Shown: positions 1-8,431, counted from the first letter of the stretch. The stretch: 64,000 nucleotides of DNA from Candidatus Obscuribacterales bacterium (GCA_031292355.1 JARLHI010000061.1:1-64000); one strand, 5' to 3'. Notes: generated by a model from the letters alone, not told the origin. Program-made: numbers and translations.

Positions 1-747
1 CTCGTAAAGTTCAGGAAGGCAGAAACCGGCATCTGCTGTCAGTTCCACAGCTACACCCGGCCATGCTAACCTCAGTTCGTGCACGACCTCCCGAACCATC
101 TTCGTGCCGTATTCGCCAGGACCTGCATTGCCATGACGCAGTAGGGCTGCCAGTGGAAAGCCGTCATCATCAAAAATGAAGAGAGGCGTAAAACAATACT
201 CTTCGTAAAAGCCATTGTAAAATGACAATTGTTGAAATCCGTAAACCTTGTCACAGCTTGTATCCATGGCAAGCCTAATCAATTTTGGACGCTTCTTGTG
301 ACGACGAATATACGTGTGAACCAACAGTTTTTGCATTGCCTTCAAAGCCACGTCGTCGACTGAATTTTCCCACCGGGACAACGTTGGCTGCGATGCAAGG
401 CGGTGCTCGGACTTCGGTAAAAATCCCAAAGCAAGCTTGTGCATTCCGTCGGTACCCAGTTTAGCTGCATCGTTGCAATCCTCGTAGCCAGCGGCTATTG
501 CATAAATTCGCTGCTTCAAAAGATTCTCTAATTTGTGTTTAACCAAATCGGGTCGCCGACCGTCTCGAATGCACCAGGATGCCAGTTTCGTTAACTCCAG
601 CCTGTCATCAGCCTTGCGAAGCAGCGTCAAACCGCCATCTGTCGAAATGCAGTCTCCGTCAAAGCGGGCCTCCACAGGCTTTCCAAACCCCAGCTCTAGC
701 TGCATAGAGGGTTGCTTGCCGCGAACATTCGATTTACACTGTGTCAT
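1..747 (-). CDS. IS1380-type transposase, N-terminal part (runs off left edge)
   Basis: The minus strand is open from an ATG at 745-747 to base 1, giving 249 residues with no stop, so the gene continues beyond the window. The N-terminus has the layout of IS1380 (DDE group 1) transposases: a short lead, FDGDCISTDGGLTLLRKAD, then KLENLLKQRIYAIAAGYEDC. The catalytic core begins with LAMDTSCDKVYGFQQ and FYNGFYEEYCFTPLFIFD, and ELTADAGFC near the edge should hold the second catalytic Asp. In this family these residues drive cut-and-paste transposition. Start choice: the first ATG before the conserved block. The upstream end of the element should lie in 748-970, but without the other end I cannot fix the inverted repeats. 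Function confidence is high; completeness of the element is unknown. Confidence 0.85.
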   Translation of the reverse strand, partial: MTQCKSNVRGKQPSMQLELGFGKPVEARFDGDCISTDGGLTLLRKADDRLELTKLASWCIRDGRRPDLVKHKLENLLKQRIYAIAAGYEDCNDAAKLGTDGMHKLALGFLPKSEHRLASQPTLSRWENSVDDVALKAMQKLLVHTYIRRHKKRPKLIRLAMDTSCDKVYGFQQLSFYNGFYEEYCFTPLFIFDDDGFPLAALLRHGNAGPGEYGTKMVREVVHELRLAWPGVAVELTADAGFCLPELYE

Positions 748-1030
748 TCAAAAGCTCCGTTAAGTACTCAAATCTTGTGCCTCGTAAACACAGATTCTGA
801 GCCAACTGACAGGGCTTTTGTGCTTTTTAGAAATGAATTCGGTATCACTCTCGTGAATAATCCGGGTACCGCAACGCAACTATATGAACGAGTAGATAAA
901 GCTCAAAACCACGATTTGCTTTGCATCTTGCCAACCTGGCCGATCCTATGTAGGCTAGAGTTATACAGGTGATCAAGTGGATACTGCCTGCTGGCGTTTC
1001 GGTATTGGGAACCATGGACAGAGGGCGTTA
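748..1030. other. Gap between transposase and TetR gene; probable IS end inside
   Basis: No convincing gene lies here. The stretch should contain the promoter side and terminal inverted repeat of the IS1380-type element. The minus-strand string beginning CCTGTATAACTC (ending near 970) is a possible tip, but it cannot be confirmed without the other end. The native promoter of the TetR gene may have been separated from it by this insertion. Confidence 0.3.
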
Positions 1031-1708
1031 ATGAGCAAAGGTAAAATCACTCGCGAAAGAATCCTCGGCAAAGCTGCGGCACTGTTCAACAGTCGCGGCT
1101 ATTTTGGCGCCTCAATGTCCGACCTTATGGAAGCGACAGGCATGGAAAAAGGCGGCATCTACAATCACTTCGAAAGCAAAGAATTGCTCGCACTGCAAGC
1201 TTTCGATCACGCAGTGGCCATCAACAACGAAATCCTGCACAAGATGGTCGATGACACTGAAGGTCCAATCAACAAATTACTCATGGCTGTTTATGGCTTT
1301 GCTTATTGCATCGAGAATTCACCAGTGACTGGCGGCTGCCCCATCATGAATTCGGCTGTCGAAAGTGATGATGCGCATCCCATCATGCGCGAGAAAGTAC
1401 GAGAAGCCATGGCCAATCTGCGCCTGTATTTCGAAGCGCTTATAAATGACGCAGTCAAAGCAGGCGAGTTGAAATTAAATGTCTCATGCGAACAATTCGC
1501 CCTGGTCATGATTGCTGGACTGGAAGGCGGCGTGATGATCAGCCGACTTTATGGCGACCCCAATCACCTGCAAATGATTACAAGACACCTGCAGGCCCTC
1601 ATCAAACAGATTGCCACTGTTCCTGTGACGTTCTCAACGCCAGATCTAAAAGGCGCACCGGTCGCTTCTTCAACTCCCAGCCTGTCGAAACAAGAAGTGA
1701 AGTTGTAA
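1031..1708 (+). CDS. TetR/AcrR-family transcriptional regulator
   Basis: A 225-residue one-component repressor. The N-terminal helix-turn-helix is clear: RERILGKAAALFNSRGYFG, SDLMEATGMEKGGIYNHF, then KELLALQAF. The ligand domain carries GGCPIMNSAVESDDAHP and later AGLEGGVMISRL, the pattern of the NemR/AcuR-like branch whose members sense electrophiles or small organic molecules. Start chosen at 1031 because AGAGGGCG precedes it at good spacing and MSKGKITRERIL is the usual N-terminus; an in-frame start at 977 would add an unlikely 18-residue lead. No palindromic operator is visible directly upstream. A TetR-type operator sits instead at 8443-8457, so its target may be distant. The gene is next to an insertion sequence. 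Confidence 0.88.
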   Translation: MSKGKITRERILGKAAALFNSRGYFGASMSDLMEATGMEKGGIYNHFESKELLALQAFDHAVAINNEILHKMVDDTEGPINKLLMAVYGFAYCIENSPVTGGCPIMNSAVESDDAHPIMREKVREAMANLRLYFEALINDAVKAGELKLNVSCEQFALVMIAGLEGGVMISRLYGDPNHLQMITRHLQALIKQIATVPVTFSTPDLKGAPVASSTPSLSKQEVKL

Positions 1709-1744
1709 CTCTGGCAAGAAAATGAGAATTTGCATTAAACTCGC

Positions 1745-1773
1745 TTGACAATGATATCGTTTGGCCGTTCAAT
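1745..1773 (+). promoter_or_regulatory. Probable sigma70 promoter for the 128-aa gene
   Basis: TTGACA at 1745-1750, 17-base spacer, TTCAAT at 1768-1773. The -35 is perfect and the -10 is weak. It lies 39 bases upstream of the ATG at 1812. Confidence 0.4.
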
Positions 1774-1811
1774 ACAACTACAAATAGGGTCTTTCTCACC
1801 ACGGTAAGTTT

Positions 1812-2198
1812 ATGTCAGGCACTCCTTTCGAAAATCACCACGTCGAAAACCCGAAGGGACCCTTCGAAGGGGCAAAAACTGCTGAGAAACCAGGAGCTCT
1901 TGATTTTTGCGCTGTAATGGCTCAGGAGATCGGGAAAGCACCAGCGGCTCTTCTGAACCAAAACTCTGTCTTCAAAGACCTACCCCAGAGCGCCGGCAAG
2001 AATGGTCAACTTGATTTAGGGAACTGGAATCCAGAAAATGAGTGCGGAAAAGCGGCTGCCATGGCTGCTTTTAAACCACAAGACATCAACTTCAATGCCC
2101 CGCACTTAGATGAAGTTAGTAAGAACGCCCCACAATTCCAGCCAAACTGGGATGCAGGTAGGGACGCAGCCGACGCAAAACTTTTGCAATGGACCTGA
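1812..2198 (+). CDS. Hypothetical soluble protein, 128 aa
   Basis: Not recognised. It is a small hydrophilic protein without signal peptide or membrane segment, rich in Asn, Ala, Pro and Lys, with several short QPN/NPE-like turns. The composition suggests a flexible or partly disordered protein. A perfect TTGACA box lies upstream, while the ribosome site is weak. It stands alone between the TetR gene and the convergent mqnD. Codon use matches its neighbours, so I think it is real, probably lineage-specific. No function can be proposed. Confidence 0.55.
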   Translation: MSGTPFENHHVENPKGPFEGAKTAEKPGALDFCAVMAQEIGKAPAALLNQNSVFKDLPQSAGKNGQLDLGNWNPENECGKAAAMAAFKPQDINFNAPHLDEVSKNAPQFQPNWDAGRDAADAKLLQWT

Positions 2199-2222
2199 TT
2201 TAGGCTTTACTATGTTCGGCCT

Positions 2223-3071
2223 TTAAATACTCACAAACGCTGGCTGCAGCGGTTTCGTTAGCAGCCCCTGAGCATAAGCGCGCGCATAAAGCTCATTGAT
2301 TGCTTTGCGTCCGACATCACCGTAGTCGACAGTACTTTCATTCACATACATGCCAATAAACTTGTCTGCTTGATCGGCTGGAATGCCGCGAGCCCATTGC
2401 ATCGCAAAAGCGAGCGCTTCTTGTCTGTGTGCCAGCGAATAGCGAATAGCATTTTGCATTACAGTTGCTACCTGCAACTTTAGCGCCTCAGGCAAATCTT
2501 TACGAATAATATTTCCGCCTAGTGGTAAAGGCAAATTTGCCTGTTCTTGCCACCACTCACCAAGGTCCACAATTTTGACAAATCCCATTTTTTTGTAAGT
2601 CATTTGAGCTTCGTGGATAATCAGTCCAGCAGCCACTTCTCCGCTTTGAATAGCGGGCACAATTTTATCGAAAGGCAGTTGCACCAATTGCAATTCAGGC
2701 GCAAATAGTTTCAACGTAAAAGTAGCCGTAGTCAACATACCAGGCACCGCTACTGGTGCCTTTTTCAATTCATCCATAGTCATAGCACGATTGGAAAGCA
2801 ACATCGGGCCATAACCAAAACCCAAACAGCCACCGCAAGGGAGCAAATCATACAGATGTGCGATCTGAGCATAAGCACCAAACGAAATCGCTGAGACTTC
2901 ATGCAATCCAGATTGAGCATCCACATTCAACTCCTGCATGCTCTTAAGCAAATGCTTGATTTTCAAGTCAGGCAAAGTGAGCTTTTCGGTGGTCAGGGCA
3001 AACCACATGAAGGCATCGTCTGCGTCTGGTGTGTGACCAAAATTGATAGTCTTGAGTTGAGTCGTAGACAT
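2223..3071 (-). CDS. mqnD: 1,4-dihydroxy-6-naphthoate synthase (menaquinone, futalosine route)
   Basis: MqnD converts cyclic dehypoxanthine futalosine to 1,4-dihydroxy-6-naphthoate in the alternative menaquinone pathway. The signature FGHTPDADDAFMWFAL stands at the N-terminus; SAISFGAYAQIAHLYDLLPCGG, GYGPMLLS, PVAVPGMLTTA and LIIHEAQMTY follow in family order. The 282-residue length is normal for this periplasmic-binding-protein-like fold. I chose the ATG at 3071 (MSTTQLKTINFGH) rather than the GTG at 3104, because family members begin only a few residues before the FGHTPDADD motif; the ribosome site is weak either way. The partner genes mqnA, mqnB and mqnC are not in the window. Presence implies menaquinone-based respiration. 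Confidence 0.9.
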   Translation of the reverse strand: MSTTQLKTINFGHTPDADDAFMWFALTTEKLTLPDLKIKHLLKSMQELNVDAQSGLHEVSAISFGAYAQIAHLYDLLPCGGCLGFGYGPMLLSNRAMTMDELKKAPVAVPGMLTTATFTLKLFAPELQLVQLPFDKIVPAIQSGEVAAGLIIHEAQMTYKKMGFVKIVDLGEWWQEQANLPLPLGGNIIRKDLPEALKLQVATVMQNAIRYSLAHRQEALAFAMQWARGIPADQADKFIGMYVNESTVDYGDVGRKAINELYARAYAQGLLTKPLQPAFVSI

Positions 3072-3183
3072 CGTTTCGTTATTCCGTCTCCATGGTCTAA
3101 CCACAAAAACAATAACATCTCAAAGACCCGATCATCCTCCACGAGCAAAACTCGGTCAAAATATGAAATCTTGGCTATATGTC

Positions 3184-3211
3184 ATGACAAGTACTTTAAG
3201 ATAGCTATAAT
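3184..3211 (+). promoter_or_regulatory. Sigma70-type promoter for the exported TPR protein
   Basis: ATGACA at 3184-3189, 16-base spacer, perfect TATAAT at 3206-3211. Predicted start of transcription is near 3218, leaving a leader of about 25 bases before the GTG at 3242. Confidence 0.6.
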
Positions 3212-3241
3212 GCTGGCTACAGACTTTCTGGTGCAATCTCA

Positions 3242-4363
3242 GTGCTAAAAATTTCCCACTCACGCCTAATTGCGCTTTCACTGCTGTCGTTGCAATTTTT
3301 TGCCACATCAGGAGTTCTAGCGGCAAAGAGACCAAAATATCAAGTTGATAAAGACCGACCTCTAAACGCGGACATCATGAATCTTGCCGATCGTTTAGCG
3401 CGTAACCCAGAACTCATGAGCCTGAGCTATCTAAAATATGCACTGGGCAATCCCAGCAAAAGCGCAGGTAGCTATGACGGCGCCACATACAGCTGGAATC
3501 CACGTTTGAGTGGACCATCCGATGCTGCAATCTGTGTGTTAGCGGTGCGCACCAATGCCAATCGTCAGACAATCGGCTCGGTCATGAATATTGAGCTGCC
3601 AGACTCCGACGTCACTTTAGACCAAGTAGAACAACGTGAACAGACTATAGGCAAAAAGTTTTACGACAATAATTGCTTCCCAGCGCTGCGCTTTAGTTTT
3701 CAGCCGAATACAAGCCTGACTTATACACAAAAGCAAAACACTTTTTCAGTGCATCATATTGAAATCGCTTATTCTGGTCCACCTCTGCCGCCACCTTCCC
3801 CGCAACAAATTCTAGATATCTCCAACGATCGTCGCATGAAGGCGTTGGCCGCCTTGAGTAATGGTCAAAACTTGCAATCGGCTCCCTTGCTCGAACAACA
3901 TTTAGCCGAAAATCCACACGATGCAGAAGCGCATTATGCGCTGGGAATTGCTTACCAAAACAGCAGTCACATCAACGAAGCAATCGCTCAATACAAACTC
4001 GGTTTGGTGAACGGCACGAACGACCCCGACGTGACCAACAAGTGTATTCAGCGCTTACAAGCACTGCAGGTGATACCAGACCCCAATCAGCAAGTCGACT
4101 TTCACCACCTTGCCTTGAAAAATCACGGTCAGGGACTGTCTGAAGGTGATGTTCAATCGAGCACGTCACAGGGCAGCCTAATCACCCACAATCAGCCTAT
4201 GTCCAATGCACCACAGGGTCCAGTGCCATTCAACGGACCTGCCAATCAGGTGACTCCACCACCAGCTACTCCCAATTTCAACTCGCTTTCACCAACCAAC
4301 ATCATGAACCATGAAGCGGGTGCTTTTCCGTCTAATGCTTCAGGCATAAATCCTGGCTTTTAG
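3242..4363 (+). CDS. Exported TPR-containing protein
   Basis: A 373-residue protein of unknown role. Residues 1-28 form a signal peptide (two hydrophobic stretches ending in GVLAA). A globular domain follows to about residue 180, with WNPRLSGPSDAAICVLAVRT and a proline hinge PPLPPPSP. Two TPR-like helical units cover about 190-270 (LLEQHLAENPHDAEAHYALG, then INEAIAQYKLGL). The last 100 residues are Gln/Asn/Pro/Ser-rich and probably unstructured. The N-terminal domain resembles TonB/energy-transduction C-terminal modules only in its general pattern, so I do not assign it. GTG start; a good promoter lies just upstream, the ribosome site is weak. Likely periplasmic or envelope-associated. Confidence 0.75.
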   Translation: MLKISHSRLIALSLLSLQFFATSGVLAAKRPKYQVDKDRPLNADIMNLADRLARNPELMSLSYLKYALGNPSKSAGSYDGATYSWNPRLSGPSDAAICVLAVRTNANRQTIGSVMNIELPDSDVTLDQVEQREQTIGKKFYDNNCFPALRFSFQPNTSLTYTQKQNTFSVHHIEIAYSGPPLPPPSPQQILDISNDRRMKALAALSNGQNLQSAPLLEQHLAENPHDAEAHYALGIAYQNSSHINEAIAQYKLGLVNGTNDPDVTNKCIQRLQALQVIPDPNQQVDFHHLALKNHGQGLSEGDVQSSTSQGSLITHNQPMSNAPQGPVPFNGPANQVTPPPATPNFNSLSPTNIMNHEAGAFPSNASGINPGF

Positions 4364-4408
4364 CACGCTGGAATCGGCACAGGTTCTTACTCTCCGTGTG
4401 CACCGCAC

Positions 4409-4467
4409 ACATACTGTACTATATAGTTCACCTACCCCGAAAATAAAAAAACCAATCAGCAACGCGC
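4409..4467. repeat. Duplicated intergenic element, copy 1
   Basis: Contains ATACTGTACTATATAGTT (4411-4428), with the palindrome ACTATATAGT inside it, then CCCCGAAAA, an A-run and CAATCAGCAACGCGC. A second copy in the same orientation lies at 6133-6185. GTGTGCACCGCACAC just upstream is itself an inverted repeat. Role unknown; it could be a regulator site or part of a small RNA. Confidence 0.6.
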
Positions 4468-4495
4468 CACGGAATAAAAGTAAAGAGGCAAGGAT

Positions 4496-4547
4496 AAAAA
4501 ATGCGGTCAAGCACTCATTATGTCGAGTACCTGACCGCCAGTTTTTT
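4496..4547. terminator. Bidirectional intrinsic terminator
   Basis: A 14-base-arm hairpin, GCGGTCAAGCACTC at 4503-4516 pairing with GAGTACCTGACCGC at 4525-4538. On the minus strand it runs directly into six T; on the plus strand TTTTTT follows at 4542-4547. It ends the minus-strand gene at 4616 and could also end a plus-strand transcript. Confidence 0.8.
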
Positions 4548-4615
4548 CATTTTTTTGATACCAGCATTGGTGCGAGCTTAGCGCTCATCGACGCCGACAT
4601 CGTGGAGCTTTCCTA

Positions 4616-5842
4616 TTAACCGTAATAAGGTTCCTCCCTGCAGGCAGTGGTCGGTCGTTGCATCTGCTTGGACTTAACTCGCTCGACCAGTGCCTGATGG
4701 CTACGGCCAATGGCAGAAGTGATGTCCTGGCGGTTTGAATCGCGTTCAGCGACGTATCGATTGCACTCGCGAACAAACTTCAGGTTCTCCTTCAAACGAC
4801 GCGCGGCGAACAAGCACAGATTCTGGGCTCGGCGCCGCATGGTGTCGTCTACGATCGCCGCGGCTTCGACAATCGCCTCGGGCAACAGTTCGGCAACATC
4901 GACGAACAGCACATTTGACGCATCAACCATACTGCGAGTCGAACGCCAGCTGCGACCGTAAGTGCGAAGCCTTGAGTCACGCTGCTGCTCGATGCGAATC
5001 ATCGAAGAGACGTCGGGCATGGCCGAAAGCAGTGCTTCGGACATTTGCGTATCGTTGACCGTACCTCGAGTATCTTGCCTGAAGTCGCGGCATCGGCTGG
5101 TGAGGTCGTAGTTGAAGACCCGTTCGAAAGCTGCTCGAGCGGCGTCCAGAGCACAGCACTTTGCGAACTCGGATGGCACATCTGTCGAAGCAATCTTCTC
5201 AACAGGTATGTCCCGCAAAATGTCCGCACCGTTGATGGAATCGACAGAACAACGGGCGTTTCCGACCCAGTGTGGACCAGCAACTTCAGCGGCCAACCGG
5301 TCGAACACTTTCTGAAAACCCGCTTGCGCGTGTTTCTCCGTCGGCTGGTTGAATCGTCGTTTGTTCACCTCATTAATGGCGATATCGGCATCATCGATAA
5401 GATTAGCCACTGCCTCACAGTTGAGGCTGAGGTCGATGTCGACATAGTGCGAGGTCTCACGGGAGCCTGTCGTTTGAGGTGGCGTTAGGACTGCTTCGAG
5501 ATGTGCAACGAGCGTTGGGCGAATAATTTGCCAGGCATCTCTGTGCTGCTGGTAGTCAGCGAGCGCCGAGACATAATTCACCTGTCGTTGGAGGACGGCT
5601 TCTTCCGCGGCCTTGATGGCGTTGGTCCTGTCCTTCTCCGGCTTGTGAACAGCCTCGCGAACGATGGCAGCACATGCCGTGACGTCAGGAGATTCAGAAC
5701 GAAGCAGTTGATTGCTTGCACACAGCAGATGGAAACCGATTTTCTGAGCTGACAGGAAAGCGTCTCGCAAAGCTTCTACTTCCGGAGAAATCTTGTGACG
5801 CCGAGCGTTTGAAGGTATTTCAATCCAAGTGTAGTTATTCAT
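4616..5842 (-). CDS. Hypothetical helical protein, 408 aa
   Basis: Not recognised. It starts at 5842 (MNNYTWIEIPSN), where AAAGGAAA precedes the ATG at good distance; an in-frame start 23 codons earlier has no better site. The protein is almost wholly alpha-helical by composition (runs rich in Ala, Glu, Arg, Leu), with no signal peptide or membrane segment, so cytoplasmic. Segments such as IVREAVHKPEKDRTNAIKAA and LFAARRLKENLKFVRECN suggest coiled coils. It is the last of three unknown minus-strand genes at 4.6-8.1 kb and is followed by a strong terminator. The three probably work together, but the gaps between them contain hairpins, so they may be separate transcripts. No function proposed. 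Confidence 0.7.
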   Translation of the reverse strand: MNNYTWIEIPSNARRHKISPEVEALRDAFLSAQKIGFHLLCASNQLLRSESPDVTACAAIVREAVHKPEKDRTNAIKAAEEAVLQRQVNYVSALADYQQHRDAWQIIRPTLVAHLEAVLTPPQTTGSRETSHYVDIDLSLNCEAVANLIDDADIAINEVNKRRFNQPTEKHAQAGFQKVFDRLAAEVAGPHWVGNARCSVDSINGADILRDIPVEKIASTDVPSEFAKCCALDAARAAFERVFNYDLTSRCRDFRQDTRGTVNDTQMSEALLSAMPDVSSMIRIEQQRDSRLRTYGRSWRSTRSMVDASNVLFVDVAELLPEAIVEAAAIVDDTMRRRAQNLCLFAARRLKENLKFVRECNRYVAERDSNRQDITSAIGRSHQALVERVKSKQMQRPTTACREEPYYG

Positions 5843-6132
5843 GTGAGTTTCCTTTCGTCTCATTCGCCGTTCCGCAAGCATTTCGCATGCAGCACAAACA
5901 CAGTCCGCCACTCGATTGAGTGAAAGAGAAATTACGGAGATGTGCCGGTTGACTGCCTGATCTGTGCCTGAGGAAAAACGATGATGAGAATTTGAGTCTA
6001 ACTAGACCCAGTATTCTGATTCAATCTCCGTAGCAGGTTGTTAACCACCAATAGGAAGAGATTATCAAGAGGAACTGGCGCAGCTTCGATAGGTTGATTG
6101 GCGAATCGACGAGCCTCAGCGTGTATCATACA
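5843..6132. other. Upstream region of the 408-aa gene, nothing recognised
   Basis: No gene is visible. The stretch contains the ribosome site for the gene at 5842 and presumably its promoter. I saw no repeat or hairpin strong enough to report. Confidence 0.4.
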
Positions 6133-6185
6133 TATACTGTACTATATAGTTAGCCGGGCCCCGAAAAAAACAATCAGCAACGCGC
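6133..6185. repeat. Duplicated intergenic element, copy 2
   Basis: ATACTGTACTATATAGTT at 6134-6151 is identical over 18 bases to 4411-4428. It is followed, as in copy 1, by CCCCGAAAA, an A-run and CAATCAGCAACGCGC. Both copies lie downstream of minus-strand unknown genes. Confidence 0.6.
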
Positions 6186-6196
6186 TACCCAAATTT

Positions 6197-6230
6197 CAAA
6201 TGTGGTGCAGGGGTGCCTGAACCACATTTG
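6197..6230. terminator. Hairpin after the 200-aa gene, no T-run
   Basis: CAAATGTGGT (6197-6206) pairs with ACCACATTTG (6221-6230), with an inner CAGG/CCTG stem. Neither strand has a T-run directly after it, so it may be a processing or stabilising hairpin rather than a true terminator of the minus-strand gene at 6242. Confidence 0.45.
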
Positions 6231-6241
6231 AATAACCTGTC

Positions 6242-6844
6242 TTAGAAGGGTTTGTAAGCAGTCAGCCCGGAGTCAGTCTTCGTATAGCCTTCCTCCAAGA
6301 AACATTCTCCTTGCGAGCACTCGACTTTTATGCTGACGGGCGGTCGCATCCGGTCGTTCGGATTTCTCCACTCCATCCACAAAGACGACATCGTCAGCAG
6401 ACGCACGAGACCAGGCATGATCCAGTGAGCCTCCTTCTGGGTAATGCCGGTGTTGATCGCTTGAAGTTCCGGTTCAGGAAACCATATGAGCACCGGATCG
6501 CAGACTCCAGAAAGCCCCGGAACATGAGGCAAGTCAGAAGGTATGGGCTTGACCAGCACGAACTTGCGCTCGCAGTCCCGGGCAAGACCGACGTTCTGTA
6601 AACCGACAAACCACTCTGTGTACGCGCCGGATTTGTCACGCGCCGGATGGTCCTGGTGACTGACTCGTGCGTGCTCGGAACTGTTCAAGAGAGCGGCATC
6701 GATTTGCGTACCGTCGCCGAGACCTTCTCGTTTGCACTTGACGAAGTGTCGAGAATCATAGAGGTGCGACACCTTGAACGTTGCTCCCCGTACAGCTCGC
6801 AACCCCTTATTGCGAGTGACCGTAATGATATTGTAGCTATTCAT
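6242..6844 (-). CDS. Hypothetical protein, 200 aa
   Basis: Not recognised. Start at 6844 (MNSYNIITVTRN), preceded by AGAAAG at a usable distance; a 48-codon in-frame extension upstream is Arg-rich and lies over a terminator-like hairpin, so I rejected it. No signal peptide or transmembrane segment. The C-terminal third has a beta-rich look (MRPPVSIKVECSQGECFLEE), with two Cys in SQGEC and VECS. It sits between the 373-aa and 408-aa unknown genes on the same strand and shares with the 408-aa gene an MN-(N/S)-Y start and a downstream copy of the duplicated element. Likely cytoplasmic, lineage-specific. Confidence 0.6.
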   Translation of the reverse strand: MNSYNIITVTRNKGLRAVRGATFKVSHLYDSRHFVKCKREGLGDGTQIDAALLNSSEHARVSHQDHPARDKSGAYTEWFVGLQNVGLARDCERKFVLVKPIPSDLPHVPGLSGVCDPVLIWFPEPELQAINTGITQKEAHWIMPGLVRLLTMSSLWMEWRNPNDRMRPPVSIKVECSQGECFLEEGYTKTDSGLTAYKPF

Positions 6845-6932
6845 TGACGTGTTCTTTCTAATGGAACGACAGATGTCGCCCAGGTGAATCAGTCTGCACT
6901 GACCACGGTTTAAACCGCCGCTTAAACGAAAG

Positions 6933-6975
6933 AGCACCACCGACGAAAGCGGCAGCCGACATCGCCGGTGGTGCT
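6933..6975 (-). terminator. Intrinsic terminator after the 373-aa gene
   Basis: AGCACCACCG (6933-6942) and CGGTGGTGCT (6966-6975) form a perfect 10-base stem. On the minus strand it is followed by the short tail CTTTCGTTT. The T-run is weak, so some read-through into the 200-aa gene is possible. Confidence 0.6.
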
Positions 6976-6997
6976 TTGGCAAACTCAATGGCTATTC

Positions 6998-8119
6998 TCA
7001 AGCCGCCTTTGCAGCAGCATCAGCCTTGAGTGCTTCTTTCTTCTTTTGCTTACGAAGCGCAGTCTTAGTCTGGGGCACCACGTGAGTTGGCCCAAGCACA
7101 GACTGAATCTTCGTGGAATGGATGATTGTTATCGCATCAGTGATAACTCTCACCCGTCCCTGATCGGCTCCTAGCTGACGCTTCAGCTGGAAGAAATCGG
7201 CACCATTAGCTCTCACTTTCCCACAGACCTGCGCGACGACCGAATCGACCAGCGCGCTGACACGGTACAGCTTGAAAATGGTCTGACCAACTGTGAGATT
7301 CAGCTCGTCAAGCCGCTTATCGTAAGTCGCCGTGTGCGTCCTCTGAGTGTCGCCGAGCTTACCTCGTCCTTTCTCGACACCAAGATAGTCTCGCACGGCA
7401 GCGAAGATCGCATTGCGAGTGCACGCAGAGAAGTGCTCGAGCTTGGCTTTATAAGCCAGGTCCGACGTCCGCTCGTGCTCACCACGGGCATAGGCCATAG
7501 CGCGCGCAAGATGCACACTATACTCATGGACGATTTCCGCTTCTCGACTGAGCGCCGCAGATGCCTCTTCCAGAACGATCTCTCGCTGAAGGTGGGCGAC
7601 TCGAGCGTCCAGTTGCTTACGGAAATTCTCGAGTCGCTCGGCGATTTCCAGAAAACTGAGCTTCGACGTGTAGTTGGGCGGCGGTGTTTCCTTGACAGAG
7701 AGCACGGATTCCGTCGTCATCAAATCGAAAAGCAGTTCCAAAAAACGCTGCTTCGACTCGACGTCGACGCGTTCGTCTTCGTTGACGCTGACAAGAAAGA
7801 CACTCTCGGCACGCAAATAGGGCAAGCCTGCTTTGCACTTCGTGTCGAGCGTGATGTCGATGAAAAAGTAGCGGTCATCGGCAAGGTTGATGAAGATGAA
7901 GTCCATGCCCACAAGATCGGCAGCCGAAGCCTTTGCCGTCTGAATCAAGCGCCAGCCTGCGGCAGCCATGAGTTCAGTTACTTCGGTGCGAGTCGTCATC
8001 AAATGTTGCAGCTCGGGCAAAGCGCGTGCTGAGTCAAAACCAATCACATCTTCAGACACGAACCGGAACAGCTCATTCTGGATGCGGTCGCCCTCAGTTG
8101 TTTTGCTGTCAAGGTACAT
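6998..8119 (-). CDS. Hypothetical protein, 373 aa, with coiled-coil body
   Basis: Not recognised. Start at 8119 with GGAGACAAACA before the ATG. Residues 1-45 are acidic and helical; residues 55-110 read as alternating strands (GMDFIFINLADDRYFFIDIT, then AESVFLVSV), with Asp/Lys placed as in some nuclease-like folds (DITLDTK), though I would not claim an active site. Residues 150-230 are a long Glu/Arg/Ala helix, probably coiled coil. The C-terminus is Lys-rich (KTALRKQKKKEALK), perhaps nucleic-acid binding. It leads the three-gene group at 4.6-8.1 kb. Function unknown; a restriction-like or nucleoid-related role is only a guess. Confidence 0.65.
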   Translation of the reverse strand: MYLDSKTTEGDRIQNELFRFVSEDVIGFDSARALPELQHLMTTRTEVTELMAAAGWRLIQTAKASAADLVGMDFIFINLADDRYFFIDITLDTKCKAGLPYLRAESVFLVSVNEDERVDVESKQRFLELLFDLMTTESVLSVKETPPPNYTSKLSFLEIAERLENFRKQLDARVAHLQREIVLEEASAALSREAEIVHEYSVHLARAMAYARGEHERTSDLAYKAKLEHFSACTRNAIFAAVRDYLGVEKGRGKLGDTQRTHTATYDKRLDELNLTVGQTIFKLYRVSALVDSVVAQVCGKVRANGADFFQLKRQLGADQGRVRVITDAITIIHSTKIQSVLGPTHVVPQTKTALRKQKKKEALKADAAAKAA

Positions 8120-8431
8120 TGTTTGTCTCCGGTTTCGATTGCGGTTAAGGTTTGCCTCGTCCTGAATCCAATCCCTGCGGCCAGCTCCTCTGACGCCCGT
8201 GCAAAACCAAGTTCATAAGAACTAAATAGTTTTACGCGTAGGCGGGAGATATTGCTGACTTTTAGAAATTAAAGGTTCAAGAAGAAGAATGAGATTCGTT
8301 TTTAAGATTAAGGAAATCGAAACGCCATTCGCAAGCTTTTATTCATAATTCCACTTAAGCAAGCCTTCTGGAGCTATTACGCGCCTGGCGCTGCTCGCGT
8401 GAAGCGCTGCAGCAGATTTTTTCTAAAAGCC
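8120..8431. other. Intergenic stretch, nothing recognised
   Basis: Divergent region between the minus-strand 373-aa gene and the plus-strand gene at 8562. No gene, repeat or hairpin stands out. It must hold the promoter of the 373-aa gene. Confidence 0.4.

Noticed and set aside
533-972. Short plus-strand frames at the left end
   Set aside because: They overlap the minus-strand transposase and its upstream end; residue use is not protein-like.
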